Of a stretch of DNA of 64,000 bases, positions 53,515 through 60,667 are shown piece after piece. A model generated the notes under the pieces. The model was not told where the DNA came from, searched no databases, and was given only the letters and a program-made list of their open reading frames with translations. The stretch is from Bacillota bacterium. GTDB taxonomy: Bacteria; Bacillota; Bacilli; Paenibacillales; Paenibacillaceae. The number at the start of each line of letters is the position of its first letter. Position 1 is the first letter of the stretch. Where the stretch lies: the NCBI GenBank assembly GCA_023460795.1, contig JAEWPC010000035.1, positions 1 to 64,000 of the forward strand, given 5' to 3'. A program made the translations under genes and the position numbers.

Positions 53515-55426
53515 ACCTTTTCGCTATCCGCGTCCGAACCTGAAGCTTGAAGAGCAGAAGGGCTTGGGCTTAGGAGGACCGATCGGTCCGAGGGGGCCGG
53601 CGATGCCGGTTCCGGGTCAAGGCGGTCCGGGAGGGCATGGCCGTCCGGGTAGTCAAGGTGGAACGGGCGGTCCGGGCGGCCGTCGCAAGGCGGAGAAGGC
53701 GAAGGATTGGCGTAATACGCTGGGACGAATTTGGAACTACCTCTCTTATCGCAAAGCGCAAATCGGCATCATTCTATTGATGGTCGTTATGACGACAGGG
53801 CTGGCGCTCTTGGGGCCGTATCTGATCGGTCAAGCGATCGACGATTACTTGGAAGGGCCGGGCGGCAAGCCGTGGCTATTGTTCCTCGTCGGCTTGTCCA
53901 GCGTGTATGTGTTAAGCTCGGCGATCGGCTGGGTGCAGAACGTATGGATGATTCGCATCGCGCAGGAGACCGTGCTGCGGATGCGGCTGGACTTGTTCAC
54001 CCGGCTGCATAAACTGCCGATTCCGTTCTTCGGCAGACGCAGGCAAGGCGATCTGATGAGCCGGATGACGAACGACACGGACAACGTCAGCTCGACGCTC
54101 GGCAGCTCGGCGATTCAGCTGTTCTCGAGCGTGCTGATGCTTACGGGGACCGTCATCGTCATGCTTCGGCTGAGCTGGATTCTGACGGTGCTTACTTTCT
54201 TAATCGTTCCTTTGATGGTCCTTGGCATGAGATGGATTACGAGGCGGACGGGACCGTTGTTCAAGGAACGGCAGCGTCATCTCGGCGAGTTGAACGGTTA
54301 CATCGAAGAGACGCTGTCGGGGCAGCGTATCGTCAAGGCGTTCTCTCAGGAAGAGCGCGTTATGCGGGAGTTCCGGGAGCGCAACGATAAGATCAAGCTG
54401 GCGGGCTTCTGGTCTCAGTCGATCTCGGGCTTCATTCCGAAGCTGATGAACGGTCTGAACAACCTGAGCTTCGCCGTTATCGCGGGCTTCGGCGGCGTGC
54501 TGGCTATTCACGGCAAAGGCGTCACCGTTGGGACGATCATTATTTTCGTAGAGTATGCTAGACAATTCACGCGACCGCTCAACGACCTCGCGAACCAATG
54601 GAATACGCTGCTATCGGCGATCGCGGGCGCGGAGCGCGTGTTCGAGATACTGGACGAGCGGGAGGAAGACGCGGACGAGGGCAACGCTCGGACGCTCGAT
54701 GCCGTGAAGGGCGAGGTCGTGTTCGACGGCGTATCGTTCTCGTACGACGCGCAGGCGGGGCAGACGCTGAAGGATATCGATTTCGTCGCGAAGCCGGGCG
54801 AGACGATCGCGATCGTCGGACCGACCGGCGCCGGCAAAACGTCGCTCATCCAGCTGCTTGCCCGGTTCTACGACGTGAGCGGCGGTACGATCAAGGTGGA
54901 CGGCCACGACATCTCTACGATCAAGCGGGACAGCTTACGTTCGCACATGGCGTTCGTGCTGCAGGATTCGTTCCTGTTCGAGGGGGCGATTCGCGATAAC
55001 ATTCGATACGGACGATTGGACGCGACGGATGCGGAGGTCGAGGCTGCGGCAAAGCTGGCGAATGCGCATGGCTTTATCGCTCGGTTGCCTGGTGGCTACG
55101 GGCATGTGCTGAAAGGAGACGGCAGCGGCATCAGCCAAGGGCAGAAGCAGCTGCTCGCGATCGCCCGCGCCATTCTCGCCGACCCGTCGATCCTCGTCTT
55201 GGACGAGGCGACGAGCAGTATCGATACGGTGACGGAGATCAAGATTCAAGAGGGCTTGTACCGCTTAATGGAAGGCCGCACGAGTTTCGTGATCGCCCAT
55301 CGGCTGAACACGATTCGCAAGGCCGATCAGATTCTCGTATTGAAGGACGGACGGATCATCGAGCGCGGTTCCCATTCGCAGCTGCTCGCGGCCGGGGGAT
55401 TCTACAGCAGTCTGCATCAAGCGTGA
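53486..55426 (+). CDS. ABC exporter half-transporter, catalytic subunit with Gly/Pro-rich N-terminus
   Basis: A 646-residue partner of the preceding subunit. The first ~70 residues are cytoplasmic with a collagen-like Gly/Pro-rich stretch (GGPIGPRGPAMPVPGQGGPG and similar). Six helices follow at about 85-385, then an ATPase domain with Walker A GPTGAGKTS near 445, a variant signature GISQGQKQLLAIARA, and Walker B ILVLDEATSSID with the catalytic Glu574. The canonical glutamate here and the altered ISQGQ signature complement the first subunit, giving one active and one degenerate ATP site. Start ATG at 53486 lies inside the previous gene, implying coupled translation. Confidence 0.92.
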   Translation: MRRIWQAISEPFRYPRPNLKLEEQKGLGLGGPIGPRGPAMPVPGQGGPGGHGRPGSQGGTGGPGGRRKAEKAKDWRNTLGRIWNYLSYRKAQIGIILLMVVMTTGLALLGPYLIGQAIDDYLEGPGGKPWLLFLVGLSSVYVLSSAIGWVQNVWMIRIAQETVLRMRLDLFTRLHKLPIPFFGRRRQGDLMSRMTNDTDNVSSTLGSSAIQLFSSVLMLTGTVIVMLRLSWILTVLTFLIVPLMVLGMRWITRRTGPLFKERQRHLGELNGYIEETLSGQRIVKAFSQEERVMREFRERNDKIKLAGFWSQSISGFIPKLMNGLNNLSFAVIAGFGGVLAIHGKGVTVGTIIIFVEYARQFTRPLNDLANQWNTLLSAIAGAERVFEILDEREEDADEGNARTLDAVKGEVVFDGVSFSYDAQAGQTLKDIDFVAKPGETIAIVGPTGAGKTSLIQLLARFYDVSGGTIKVDGHDISTIKRDSLRSHMAFVLQDSFLFEGAIRDNIRYGRLDATDAEVEAAAKLANAHGFIARLPGGYGHVLKGDGSGISQGQKQLLAIARAILADPSILVLDEATSSIDTVTEIKIQEGLYRLMEGRTSFVIAHRLNTIRKADQILVLKDGRIIERGSHSQLLAAGGFYSSLHQA

Positions 55427-55434
55427 GATTGGCG

Positions 55435-55989
55435 TTATTTTTGAATGAGTACGGGCGTCTTGACCTTGATTTGATCGTACAGCCATCGGACATCCTTATT
55501 GTGCATGCGTATGCAGCCTTTGCTGACGTACTTGCCGATCGATTTCTCGTTGTTCGTGCCGTGAATGCCGTAGGCGTAAGAGGTCTTGCCGCTCTTGAAC
55601 GTGACGAGAAGTCCAAGCCAGCGGTCGCCTAGCGGGTTCTTCGGATCTCCGCCTTTGATCTTCTCCTTGTAGTAGGGGCGGTTCTTGATCTTCTCGCGGA
55701 TAGTGAACAGGCCTTCGGGTGTAAGTGAAGGTGTGCGACCTGTCGCTACGGTGAACGACTTGATTAGCTCGCCGGACTCGTAGAAGATCAGCTTGTTCTG
55801 GCTTTTGTCGATGACGATGAACTGCTCGTACTTGGTGTACTTCTCGGCCAGCACGTTCGTGGCTTCGACTTTCTTGGTCGTCTTGGCTGCGGCCGCGAAT
55901 GCCGGCGTGGCGGCCAGCGTGAAGGATAAGAAGAGCAACAAGATGATAGCGGTGAGCGTACGTCTGTGCTCGGTGTGGATGACGCTCAT
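55435..55989 (-). CDS. L,D-transpeptidase (YkuD domain), secreted
   Basis: A 184-residue exported enzyme that by family makes 3-3 cross-links in peptidoglycan or attaches proteins to it. The signal peptide covers about 1-33 (LLLFLSFTLAATPAFA). The YkuD domain spans 55-184 with VIDKSQNKLIFYESGELIKS at the strand start and the catalytic motif HGTNNEKSIGKYVSKGCIRM, including His143 and Cys159. There is no LysM domain, so it differs from YkuD itself and resembles the short ErfK/YbiS-like proteins. ATG at 55989 has AGGAGGCATTACCCAC upstream. It converges on the ABC exporter gene with only 8 bases between stops. Confidence 0.92.
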   Translation of the reverse strand: MSVIHTEHRRTLTAIILLLFLSFTLAATPAFAAAAKTTKKVEATNVLAEKYTKYEQFIVIDKSQNKLIFYESGELIKSFTVATGRTPSLTPEGLFTIREKIKNRPYYKEKIKGGDPKNPLGDRWLGLLVTFKSGKTSYAYGIHGTNNEKSIGKYVSKGCIRMHNKDVRWLYDQIKVKTPVLIQK

Positions 55990-56090
55990 GTGGGTAATGC
56001 CTCCTGTGTCGGTAATGACACAATATATGCGGGAGGCGCGGGGATAATAGCGACTTTTAACAACATTTTAGATACGAAGGGGACAAACAA

Positions 56091-56342
56091 GTGAGTCATA
56101 CAGCGAACGATGTCGCAACCTGGATGTTCAACCGCATGCGCGACGCCGGCGTCTTGTACCAACAAGAAGCCGTCGAATACATCCGCGCCAACTTCGGAGA
56201 TTCGTTCATCTACGTGAACGAAGCCGGCAACGAGTCGATCGACAAAGAAGTGAAGAAGCTGTTCAAGAAGATGCATGGCGGCAAGGCCGCATGGGATCGG
56301 GACCAGTTCTACTGGGGCTGGACTTCGGCGATTAAGGTGTAG
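56091..56342 (+). CDS. Small conserved protein (DUF6953-like)
   Basis: An 83-residue soluble protein, MSHTANDVATWMFNRMRDAG at the start and FYWGWTSAIKV at the end. I think it belongs to the DUF6953 family of small Bacillota proteins; no function is known. The GTG start at 56091 has GAAGGGGACAAACAA upstream. It lies divergent from the L,D-transpeptidase gene and is the last typical GC-rich gene before the accessory segment. Confidence 0.7.
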   Translation: MSHTANDVATWMFNRMRDAGVLYQQEAVEYIRANFGDSFIYVNEAGNESIDKEVKKLFKKMHGGKAAWDRDQFYWGWTSAIKV

Positions 56343-56443
56343 GGTGGAATGAGAACGCTTGTGCGCATTTCTATAGTAGGATAAAATGGAAGTACAATTG
56401 AATCTTGGGTGGGCACGGTATCCCTTCGAAAGGAGGTGATGCC

Positions 56444-56539
56444 GTGGAAGTTAAAGATGCGATTCTCATCATGATTGGTTTTGCGACGGTTGTAATTGCG
56501 CTTTTAACATACATCGGAAATAACTACAAGAGAAAGTAA
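56444..56539 (+). CDS. Putative holin-like toxin (type I toxin-antitoxin peptide)
   Basis: A 31-residue peptide beginning GTG at 56444 right after a perfect AGGAGGTGAT ribosome binding site: VEVKDAILIMIGFATVVIAL then LTYIGNNYKRK. A single membrane helix at 6-24 and a short basic tail match the holin-like toxin group (TxpA/BsrG-related) of Bacillota type I systems. Such peptides damage the membrane when their antisense RNA is lost. A strong terminator follows immediately. An antitoxin RNA would be expected on the minus strand overlapping the 3' end; I cannot confirm its promoter. Confidence 0.75.
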   Translation: MEVKDAILIMIGFATVVIALLTYIGNNYKRK

Positions 56540-56577
56540 AATCCCACCCCAAGGTTAGCGCCAAAGGTGGGATTTTT
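56540..56577 (+). terminator. Intrinsic terminator of the holin-like toxin gene
   Basis: Arms AAATCCCACC and GGTGGGATTT with a 17-base loop, then T-rich sequence. The same stem can fold on the minus strand. Confidence 0.85.
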
Positions 56578-56746
56578 CCATATGAACTTAGAAGGGAAAC
56601 CCATCCAAGCCAATTGTCGAGGCCAAGTGTTCCAGCACTTGGTCTTGTTATTGGAATCATAACATACAGAGTATGGACCGACAAGGATGTTACTGCCGAA
56701 GCCAATATTGATGCGTGTCAGAACTTAAAGAACGGAGCTCTTTCAA

Positions 56747-56797
56747 ATGAACTACTACATCATTACAGGCACATCTCGAGGTTTAGGGAAGTTCTAG
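56747..56797 (+). pseudogene. 5' fragment of a short-chain dehydrogenase gene (YueD-like)
   Basis: ATG at 56747, preceded by GGAGCTCTTTCAA, opens MNYYIITGTSRGLGKF and then a stop. This is the start of an SDR enzyme: first strand plus the TGxxxGxG cofactor loop. It is closest in style to (S)-benzoin-forming benzil reductases (MRYVIITGTSQGLGE). Similarity ends at codon 15. The matching C-terminal end is found 3.1 kb downstream at 59932-60093, so an insertion with loss of the middle is inferred. Confidence 0.7.
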
Positions 56798-56881
56798 ACA
56801 ATAACTAATAAATATTATCCAGAAAACCATGTAGGTTCATAGATATTGAAGTTAAGAAATCAGGGCAATCCTAAAAAATAC

Positions 56882-57622
56882 TTATTTCTCAATTTCTTCC
56901 GAAACTGCAGATTCTATTTGGGATAAAGGTATAACTTCTTTTGCCCCATTAGGAAGCATTCCATGTGCAATACCCATTATTGCTTTTACGGTGTTTGGAT
57001 GTCTCTTCATCCAGTCATGCATCTTATTGTAGAAGGATTTTGACCAATTTTTCTGAGTGAATATTGTTGCTTGATTTTTCAAAGTTTTAATCTCTTTCGA
57101 GAGTCTTTCTATCTCAAGCGCCAATTCCTGTTTACTCAAATGTTCTCTTTCTAACTCTTCTTTAAAATTATTTTCTAGTAAATCTAGCTTCTTGAATATT
57201 TCCTTAATTTCATTTTCAGTTAAATCGTAATCAGGTATATTTAGTACCAATTGTTCCAACTCGTTAATCCTATCAGAGTTTTCTTTAATTTTACGAGCAA
57301 GTGGCATTGAAGCTAATTCATCATACAAATATTTAAGCCATTGATTTATTCGTTCGTACACGAACTCTAAACTATTTACATAATCAGTTTCTTCTAAATG
57401 AAATGAACCAGGGATTACCTTTAAATAGATACTATTATGTTTTTCGATTGTTGCAACAAATGAAAATTCCCTTTGATATATATATCGTATCGTAAGAATA
57501 ACGCTTTTTTTATTCTTTATGGGATCTTCAGTCATCTCTTGAGAAATTTCAAAATCATAATCGCTGAAAAAATCATCATTCAATTTATCTCTAATTTCTT
57601 TAATAAATATGTTCCTTAACAT
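56882..57622 (-). CDS. Unknown coiled-coil protein
   Basis: A 246-residue protein I do not recognise. The N-terminal ~95 residues look like a mixed alpha/beta domain (SVILTIRYIYQREFSFVATI; SIYLKVIPGSFHLEET). A long charged coiled coil spans about 105-195 (ENSDRINELEQLV; ELALEIERLSKEIKTLKNQ). A C-terminal helix segment reads WMKRHPNTVKAIMGIAHGML. No signal peptide or catalytic motif is visible. ATG at 57622 follows CCAGGGGGGAAACG. The gene is far more AT-rich than the genes before 56.3 kb and points away from the repeat element at 57702. It lies inside the segment that interrupts the SDR gene, so it is accessory DNA; a defence role is possible but unsupported. Confidence 0.7.
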   Translation of the reverse strand: MLRNIFIKEIRDKLNDDFFSDYDFEISQEMTEDPIKNKKSVILTIRYIYQREFSFVATIEKHNSIYLKVIPGSFHLEETDYVNSLEFVYERINQWLKYLYDELASMPLARKIKENSDRINELEQLVLNIPDYDLTENEIKEIFKKLDLLENNFKEELEREHLSKQELALEIERLSKEIKTLKNQATIFTQKNWSKSFYNKMHDWMKRHPNTVKAIMGIAHGMLPNGAKEVIPLSQIESAVSEEIEK

Positions 57623-57701
57623 CGTTTCCCCCCTGGAATTTATTGCTACAAGTTTACCATATTTATGTTATATTTAGTAGTTCGAAGAAGACGCTGACAT
57701 C

Positions 57702-57924
57702 TTATAACACCATATTCACGCATCGGGTTGACTCCGTCGACCTTCGATCCGGCAGAAAAAAGAGGTGAATTCGATGAGGCATTGCAGTAGACGAAAAAGC
57801 GGGAGCAGCCGGACACATCCGAGAGACTAACTGCGCTTTGCGCAGCCGGTAGGATGTATCGTTTTCGGGTATCCTTTTCCATACCTGAAGCCTCACGGAC
57901 GTCGTGAATACAACAACGTTAGGC
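57702..57924 (+). repeat. attC-like structured element, copy 1
   Basis: The left end reads TAAC (57705), ACCA, TATTCACG (57713-57720). The right end reads CGTGAATA (57903-57910), CAACAAC, GTTAGGC (57918-57924). The end arms are exact inverted complements (TATTCACG/CGTGAATA and TAAC/GTTA) with unequal spacers, like R-box, spacer, L-box of integron attC sites; GTTAGGC fits the GTTRRRY core. The middle holds a CTGCGC-TTT-GCGCAG hairpin and CCGGACACATCCG. The next gene starts 33 bases after the right end. Confidence 0.6.
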
Positions 57925-57957
57925 AGAAATCCCATTATAAGAAGGAGGTAAACCATT

Positions 57958-58659
57958 TTGAATGATCAAATTAAAGAAAGTCTGATTGGTATAACAAAAG
58001 CAAGTATCTCAAGTATTCCAATCGCAGGAGGCATGTTAAATGAATTGCTTTTTGATATTCGCGGAAGAATTGCTCAAAACAGAATTAATAGATTTATAGA
58101 GAGTTTTCTTCAACATTTAACTGAAATAGGTGTGACAATAAATTACGATCATTTTACTACTGAGTCATTTAATGATATTTATTTTTCGATAATTCGGAAA
58201 GTAACTGAAACTAACTCAGAACACAAGTTAATGATTTTCAAGAAGGTACTAGCTTCAAATGTGGATTGTATATATGAATCTAGTCATCGTGAAACATTTT
58301 TAGATTTAGTATTAAGACTTGATCACATTCAGATCGAGATTTTACGATTGTTTCGAGAAACCGGCAGATCTGGAAGTTTAGATATTGATGATGGCTTTCA
58401 AGGTAGTATTAGTGAGATCACTAGCAAATCATGTAAGCAAGAGATTATAGAAACGATTAAAAAGTATCAGCCAGATATGAGTACATTAAACTTAGAAGGT
58501 AAATATGAATTCTATATCTGTGATTTGATTTCGAAGTCGTTACTAGTCGATAAGAAGACAGCTGGAAACACATTAGATGATTTGAGTCACGATGGTTTTA
58601 CCGTGCTCTATATTACTGATTATGGAAAGGAGTTTTTAAATTTTATAGTTGAGGCATAA
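57958..58659 (+). CDS. Unknown protein in cassette-like unit
   Basis: A 233-residue protein of unknown function with a TTG start at 57958 and a perfect AAGGAGGT 8 bases upstream. The N-terminus has an amphipathic, glycine-containing helix (ITKASISSIPIAGGMLNELL), a style seen in several uncharacterised accessory proteins of mobile regions. The rest is helical and acidic, ending with a winged-helix-like segment (ISKSLLVDKKTAGNTLDDLS, then HDGFTVLYITDYGKEFLNFI). No catalytic motif is visible. It is very AT-rich compared with the chromosome around it. It lies exactly between two copies of the repeat element, as a gene cassette would. Confidence 0.7.
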   Translation: MNDQIKESLIGITKASISSIPIAGGMLNELLFDIRGRIAQNRINRFIESFLQHLTEIGVTINYDHFTTESFNDIYFSIIRKVTETNSEHKLMIFKKVLASNVDCIYESSHRETFLDLVLRLDHIQIEILRLFRETGRSGSLDIDDGFQGSISEITSKSCKQEIIETIKKYQPDMSTLNLEGKYEFYICDLISKSLLVDKKTAGNTLDDLSHDGFTVLYITDYGKEFLNFIVEA

Positions 58660-58693
58660 CTGTTTTAGTTAATTCAGGGAGATTGGTACTTCA

Positions 58694-58885
58694 GCTAACA
58701 CCATATTCACGCATCGGGTCGACTCGTCGCCCCTCGGTCTGGCAGCAGTCTGATGTGAATCAATCAGGGATTTCAGTGTTCGGAGAAGTTGAATCAGTCG
58801 AACACATCCGCACCACCTAACCGCATCGCAGCCGCCACTTTGTGGCTTAAGGTGGTGGGATCTCGTGAAAACAGAAACGTGATTA
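58694..58885 (+). repeat. attC-like structured element, copy 2
   Basis: The left end is TAAC (58696), ACCA, TATTCACG (58704-58711). The right end is CGTGAAAA (58864-58871), CAGAAAC, GTGA (58879-58882). Spacer lengths equal those of copy 1 (4 and 7). CGCATCGGGT follows the left arm in both copies, and GAACACATCCG and the CTAAC(C/T)GC..GCAGCCG block recur. The rest of the middle differs and holds its own ACCACCT-AA/TTAAGGTGGT stem with a GCCAC-TTT-GTGGC tip. The 5'-nucleotidase gene starts about 47 bases later. Confidence 0.6.
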
Positions 58886-58929
58886 GAAAGAACCAAAAGT
58901 ATATTTCAAACATAAGGAGAATGAATATA

Positions 58930-59832
58930 ATGCCTTTAGATTTATCAAACTATTTAGTTATTGGTATTTCCTCAAGAGCTTTATTTGATTTGTCTCTTGA
59001 AGATGAAATTTTTAAGACAAAGGGTCTAAAAGCATATTCTGATTACCAACTAGAGAATGAGACTGTTGCATTAAAACCTGGTATTGGATTTGGGCTTGTA
59101 AAGGCAATATTAACTTTAAACCAGCAAACAAAAGGAAAGCGAAAAGCAGAAGTTATTATCTTGTCTCGGAATAGTGCTGAGACTAGTTTACGAATATTCA
59201 ATTCAATAGATCATTATGGGTTGGATGTTTCAAGGGCCGCTTTAACGAGTGGCAGAACAATAGTTCCCTATCTGAACGCATTTAAAATTGACCTATTTCT
59301 ATCGGCTGATGAAGAAGATGTCCAAAATGCAATTGATGCTGGATTTGCAGCAGGATTAATCTATAACACTGGTGCTACTTATAATTTTGAAGAAATAAAA
59401 GAAATAAAGATTGCTTTTGACGGTGATGCTGTTATTTTTTCAGAGGAGTCCGAATTAATCTATAAAGAAAAAGGTCTAGAAGAATTCTTGATTCATGAGA
59501 AGAATAATGCAGAAAAGCCTTTGCCGGAAGGTCCGTTTGCAAAATTGTTGAAGACGATATCCTTCTTGCAATCACAATTCGATCCAGATAATAACCCTAT
59601 CAGAACTGCTCTAGTAACAGCGAGAAACAGTCCTGCACATAAACGAGTAATTTTAACTCTCAGAAAGTGGGGAGTTAGAATCGATGAAGCCTTTTTCATG
59701 GGTGGAGTACAGAAGGAGGAAATTTTGAAAGCTTTCGGAGCTCACATTTTCTTTGATGATCAAGATGTGCATTTAAAAGATTCCTCAAAATTAGTACCAT
59801 CAGCGAAAGTTCTATATAAAACAAATAAATGA
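58930..59832 (+). CDS. 5'-nucleotidase (cytosolic cN-I-like, PF06189 type)
   Basis: A 300-residue cytoplasmic enzyme that by family removes phosphate from nucleoside 5'-monophosphates. Recognisable stretches are LVIGISSRALFDLSLEDEIF at the N-terminus, ALKPGIGFGLVKAILTLN, IILSRNSAETSLRIFNSIDH, YGLDVSRAALTSGRTIVPYL and KIDLFLSADEEDVQNAIDAG. All are characteristic of the bacterial 5_nucleotid family related to mammalian cytosolic 5'-nucleotidase I. C-terminally, IFFDDQDVHLKDSSKLVPSA is typical. The start is placed at ATG 58930, 10 bases after AAGGAG; ATG 58921 is too close to it. The gene sits between element copies 2 and 3 and is AT-rich, so it looks like the second cassette. Confidence 0.85.
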   Translation: MPLDLSNYLVIGISSRALFDLSLEDEIFKTKGLKAYSDYQLENETVALKPGIGFGLVKAILTLNQQTKGKRKAEVIILSRNSAETSLRIFNSIDHYGLDVSRAALTSGRTIVPYLNAFKIDLFLSADEEDVQNAIDAGFAAGLIYNTGATYNFEEIKEIKIAFDGDAVIFSEESELIYKEKGLEEFLIHEKNNAEKPLPEGPFAKLLKTISFLQSQFDPDNNPIRTALVTARNSPAHKRVILTLRKWGVRIDEAFFMGGVQKEEILKAFGAHIFFDDQDVHLKDSSKLVPSAKVLYKTNK

Positions 59833-59866
59833 TTTTTTAATATTTTGATGAAGGGGATTCTTCTGA

Positions 59867-59925
59867 TAACACCATATTCACGCAACGGGATTCGCCCTCG
59901 GTTCGCTACGCAATTAGATTTGGAT
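59867..59925 (+). repeat. attC-like structured element, copy 3, truncated
   Basis: TAACACCATATTCACGCAAC then GGG, followed by TTCGCCCTCGGTTCG, which matches the left ~50 bases of copy 2 (CGTCGCCCCTCGGTCTGG). No right arm (CGTGAA..GTTA) is found; the copy ends where the SDR gene remnant begins at about 59932. It marks the right junction of the island. Confidence 0.6.
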
Positions 59926-59931
59926 TAATAG

Positions 59932-60093
59932 AGTTATTTTCAGGGAGCATGGGATGATCTAGATCGGTTTATCTCGCTAAAGGAAGACGGCAAGCTGCAA
60001 AATGCCGATATGGTTGCAAGATTCGTTATTGATCTGCTCCGGAACGATGAAATAAAGAATGGCGAAATCCTAGATATACGGCATTTTCAATAG
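59932..60093 (+). pseudogene. 3' fragment of the same short-chain dehydrogenase gene
   Basis: The open frame from 59932 to the TAG at 60091 encodes SYFQGAWDDLDRFISLKEDG, then KLQNADMVARFVIDLLRNDE and IKNGEILDIRHFQ. This is the C-terminal end of a YueD/benzil-reductase-type SDR (family ends such as LNRFITLKEEGKLLSPEYVA). An in-frame stop at 59929 and the lack of a start show it is a remnant. A terminator follows at 60114. With the 5' piece at 56747 it frames the inserted island; about 170-180 codons of the gene are missing. Confidence 0.7.
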
Positions 60094-60113
60094 TATCCGC
60101 TAGAAGTCTACGG

Positions 60114-60144
60114 AGATCCGCATTGATGCGGATCTTTTCTTTTT
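60114..60144 (+). terminator. Intrinsic terminator of the former SDR gene
   Basis: Stem AGATCCGCA/TGCGGATCT with a TTGA loop, then TTTCTTTTT. Confidence 0.85.
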
Positions 60145-60164
60145 AACCTTTTGAAAATAAAAGG

Positions 60165-60658
60165 ATGGAAGGCGCATTGGATGTCATACGTCACTGCAGA
60201 ACGAATCATGTTCCGCTGTTGGGGACCTGCGGGGGATATCAGCATATTGTCATTGAATATGCCAGGAATGTCCTGTCAATAGAAGATGCTGAGCACGCGG
60301 AATATGACCCTTATGCATCTAATCTCGTTGTGAATAAACTGGTTTGCTCTCTGGCCGGCAAAGCTCTAGAAATCAATGTAGATCAAGAATCGAGAACCTA
60401 TCAAATTTATAAAAAACACGGATCAAAGAGGAGTACTACTGCAATTTCGGATTAAACCCTGAGTATCAGACAAAGCTTCACCAAGCAGGATTAAAGACAG
60501 TCGGGAGCGATGATGACAAAGAATCGAGAATCGTTGAGCTGTCGGATCATCCTTTCTTCGTGGGCACGCTGTTTGTCCCTCAGTTGCTCTCTACTAGAGA
60601 ACAGCCTCATTGCTTAATCACGGAATTCATAAGACAAGTAATCAACAACTCCATATAG
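60165..60658 (+). pseudogene. CTP-synthase-like glutamine amidotransferase, truncated and frameshifted
   Basis: From ATG 60165 the frame gives MEGALDVIRHCRTNHVPLLG, TCGGYQHIVIEYARN (the class I amidotransferase nucleophile Cys) and HAEYDPYASNLVVNKL, the hallmark of 'CTP synthase C-terminal region-related' proteins. Near 60420 the homology moves to another frame: EEYYCNFGLNPEYQ, then LSDHPFFVGTLFVPQ with the catalytic His, ending at the TAG 60656. Roughly the first 90-100 residues of the family are absent, because the upstream DNA is the SDR terminator. It is therefore both 5'-truncated and frameshifted. Confidence 0.8.
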
Positions 60659-60667
60659 AGGACGACG

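Noticed and set aside
56614..56808. 64-codon plus-strand frame over the SDR 5' fragment
   Set aside because: It has no ribosome binding site and a random-looking product; the SDR start in another frame explains the conserved part.
57702..58930. Group II intron or retron remnants explaining the repeat element
   Set aside because: No domain V-like hairpin with an AGC triad, no GTGYG 5' end and no reverse transcriptase gene were seen; repeated ends with inverted arms fit a recombination site or leader RNA better.
56798..59931. Classical integron with integrase in the window
   Set aside because: No tyrosine recombinase gene or attI site is present here, so only a cluster of attC-like elements can be proposed.
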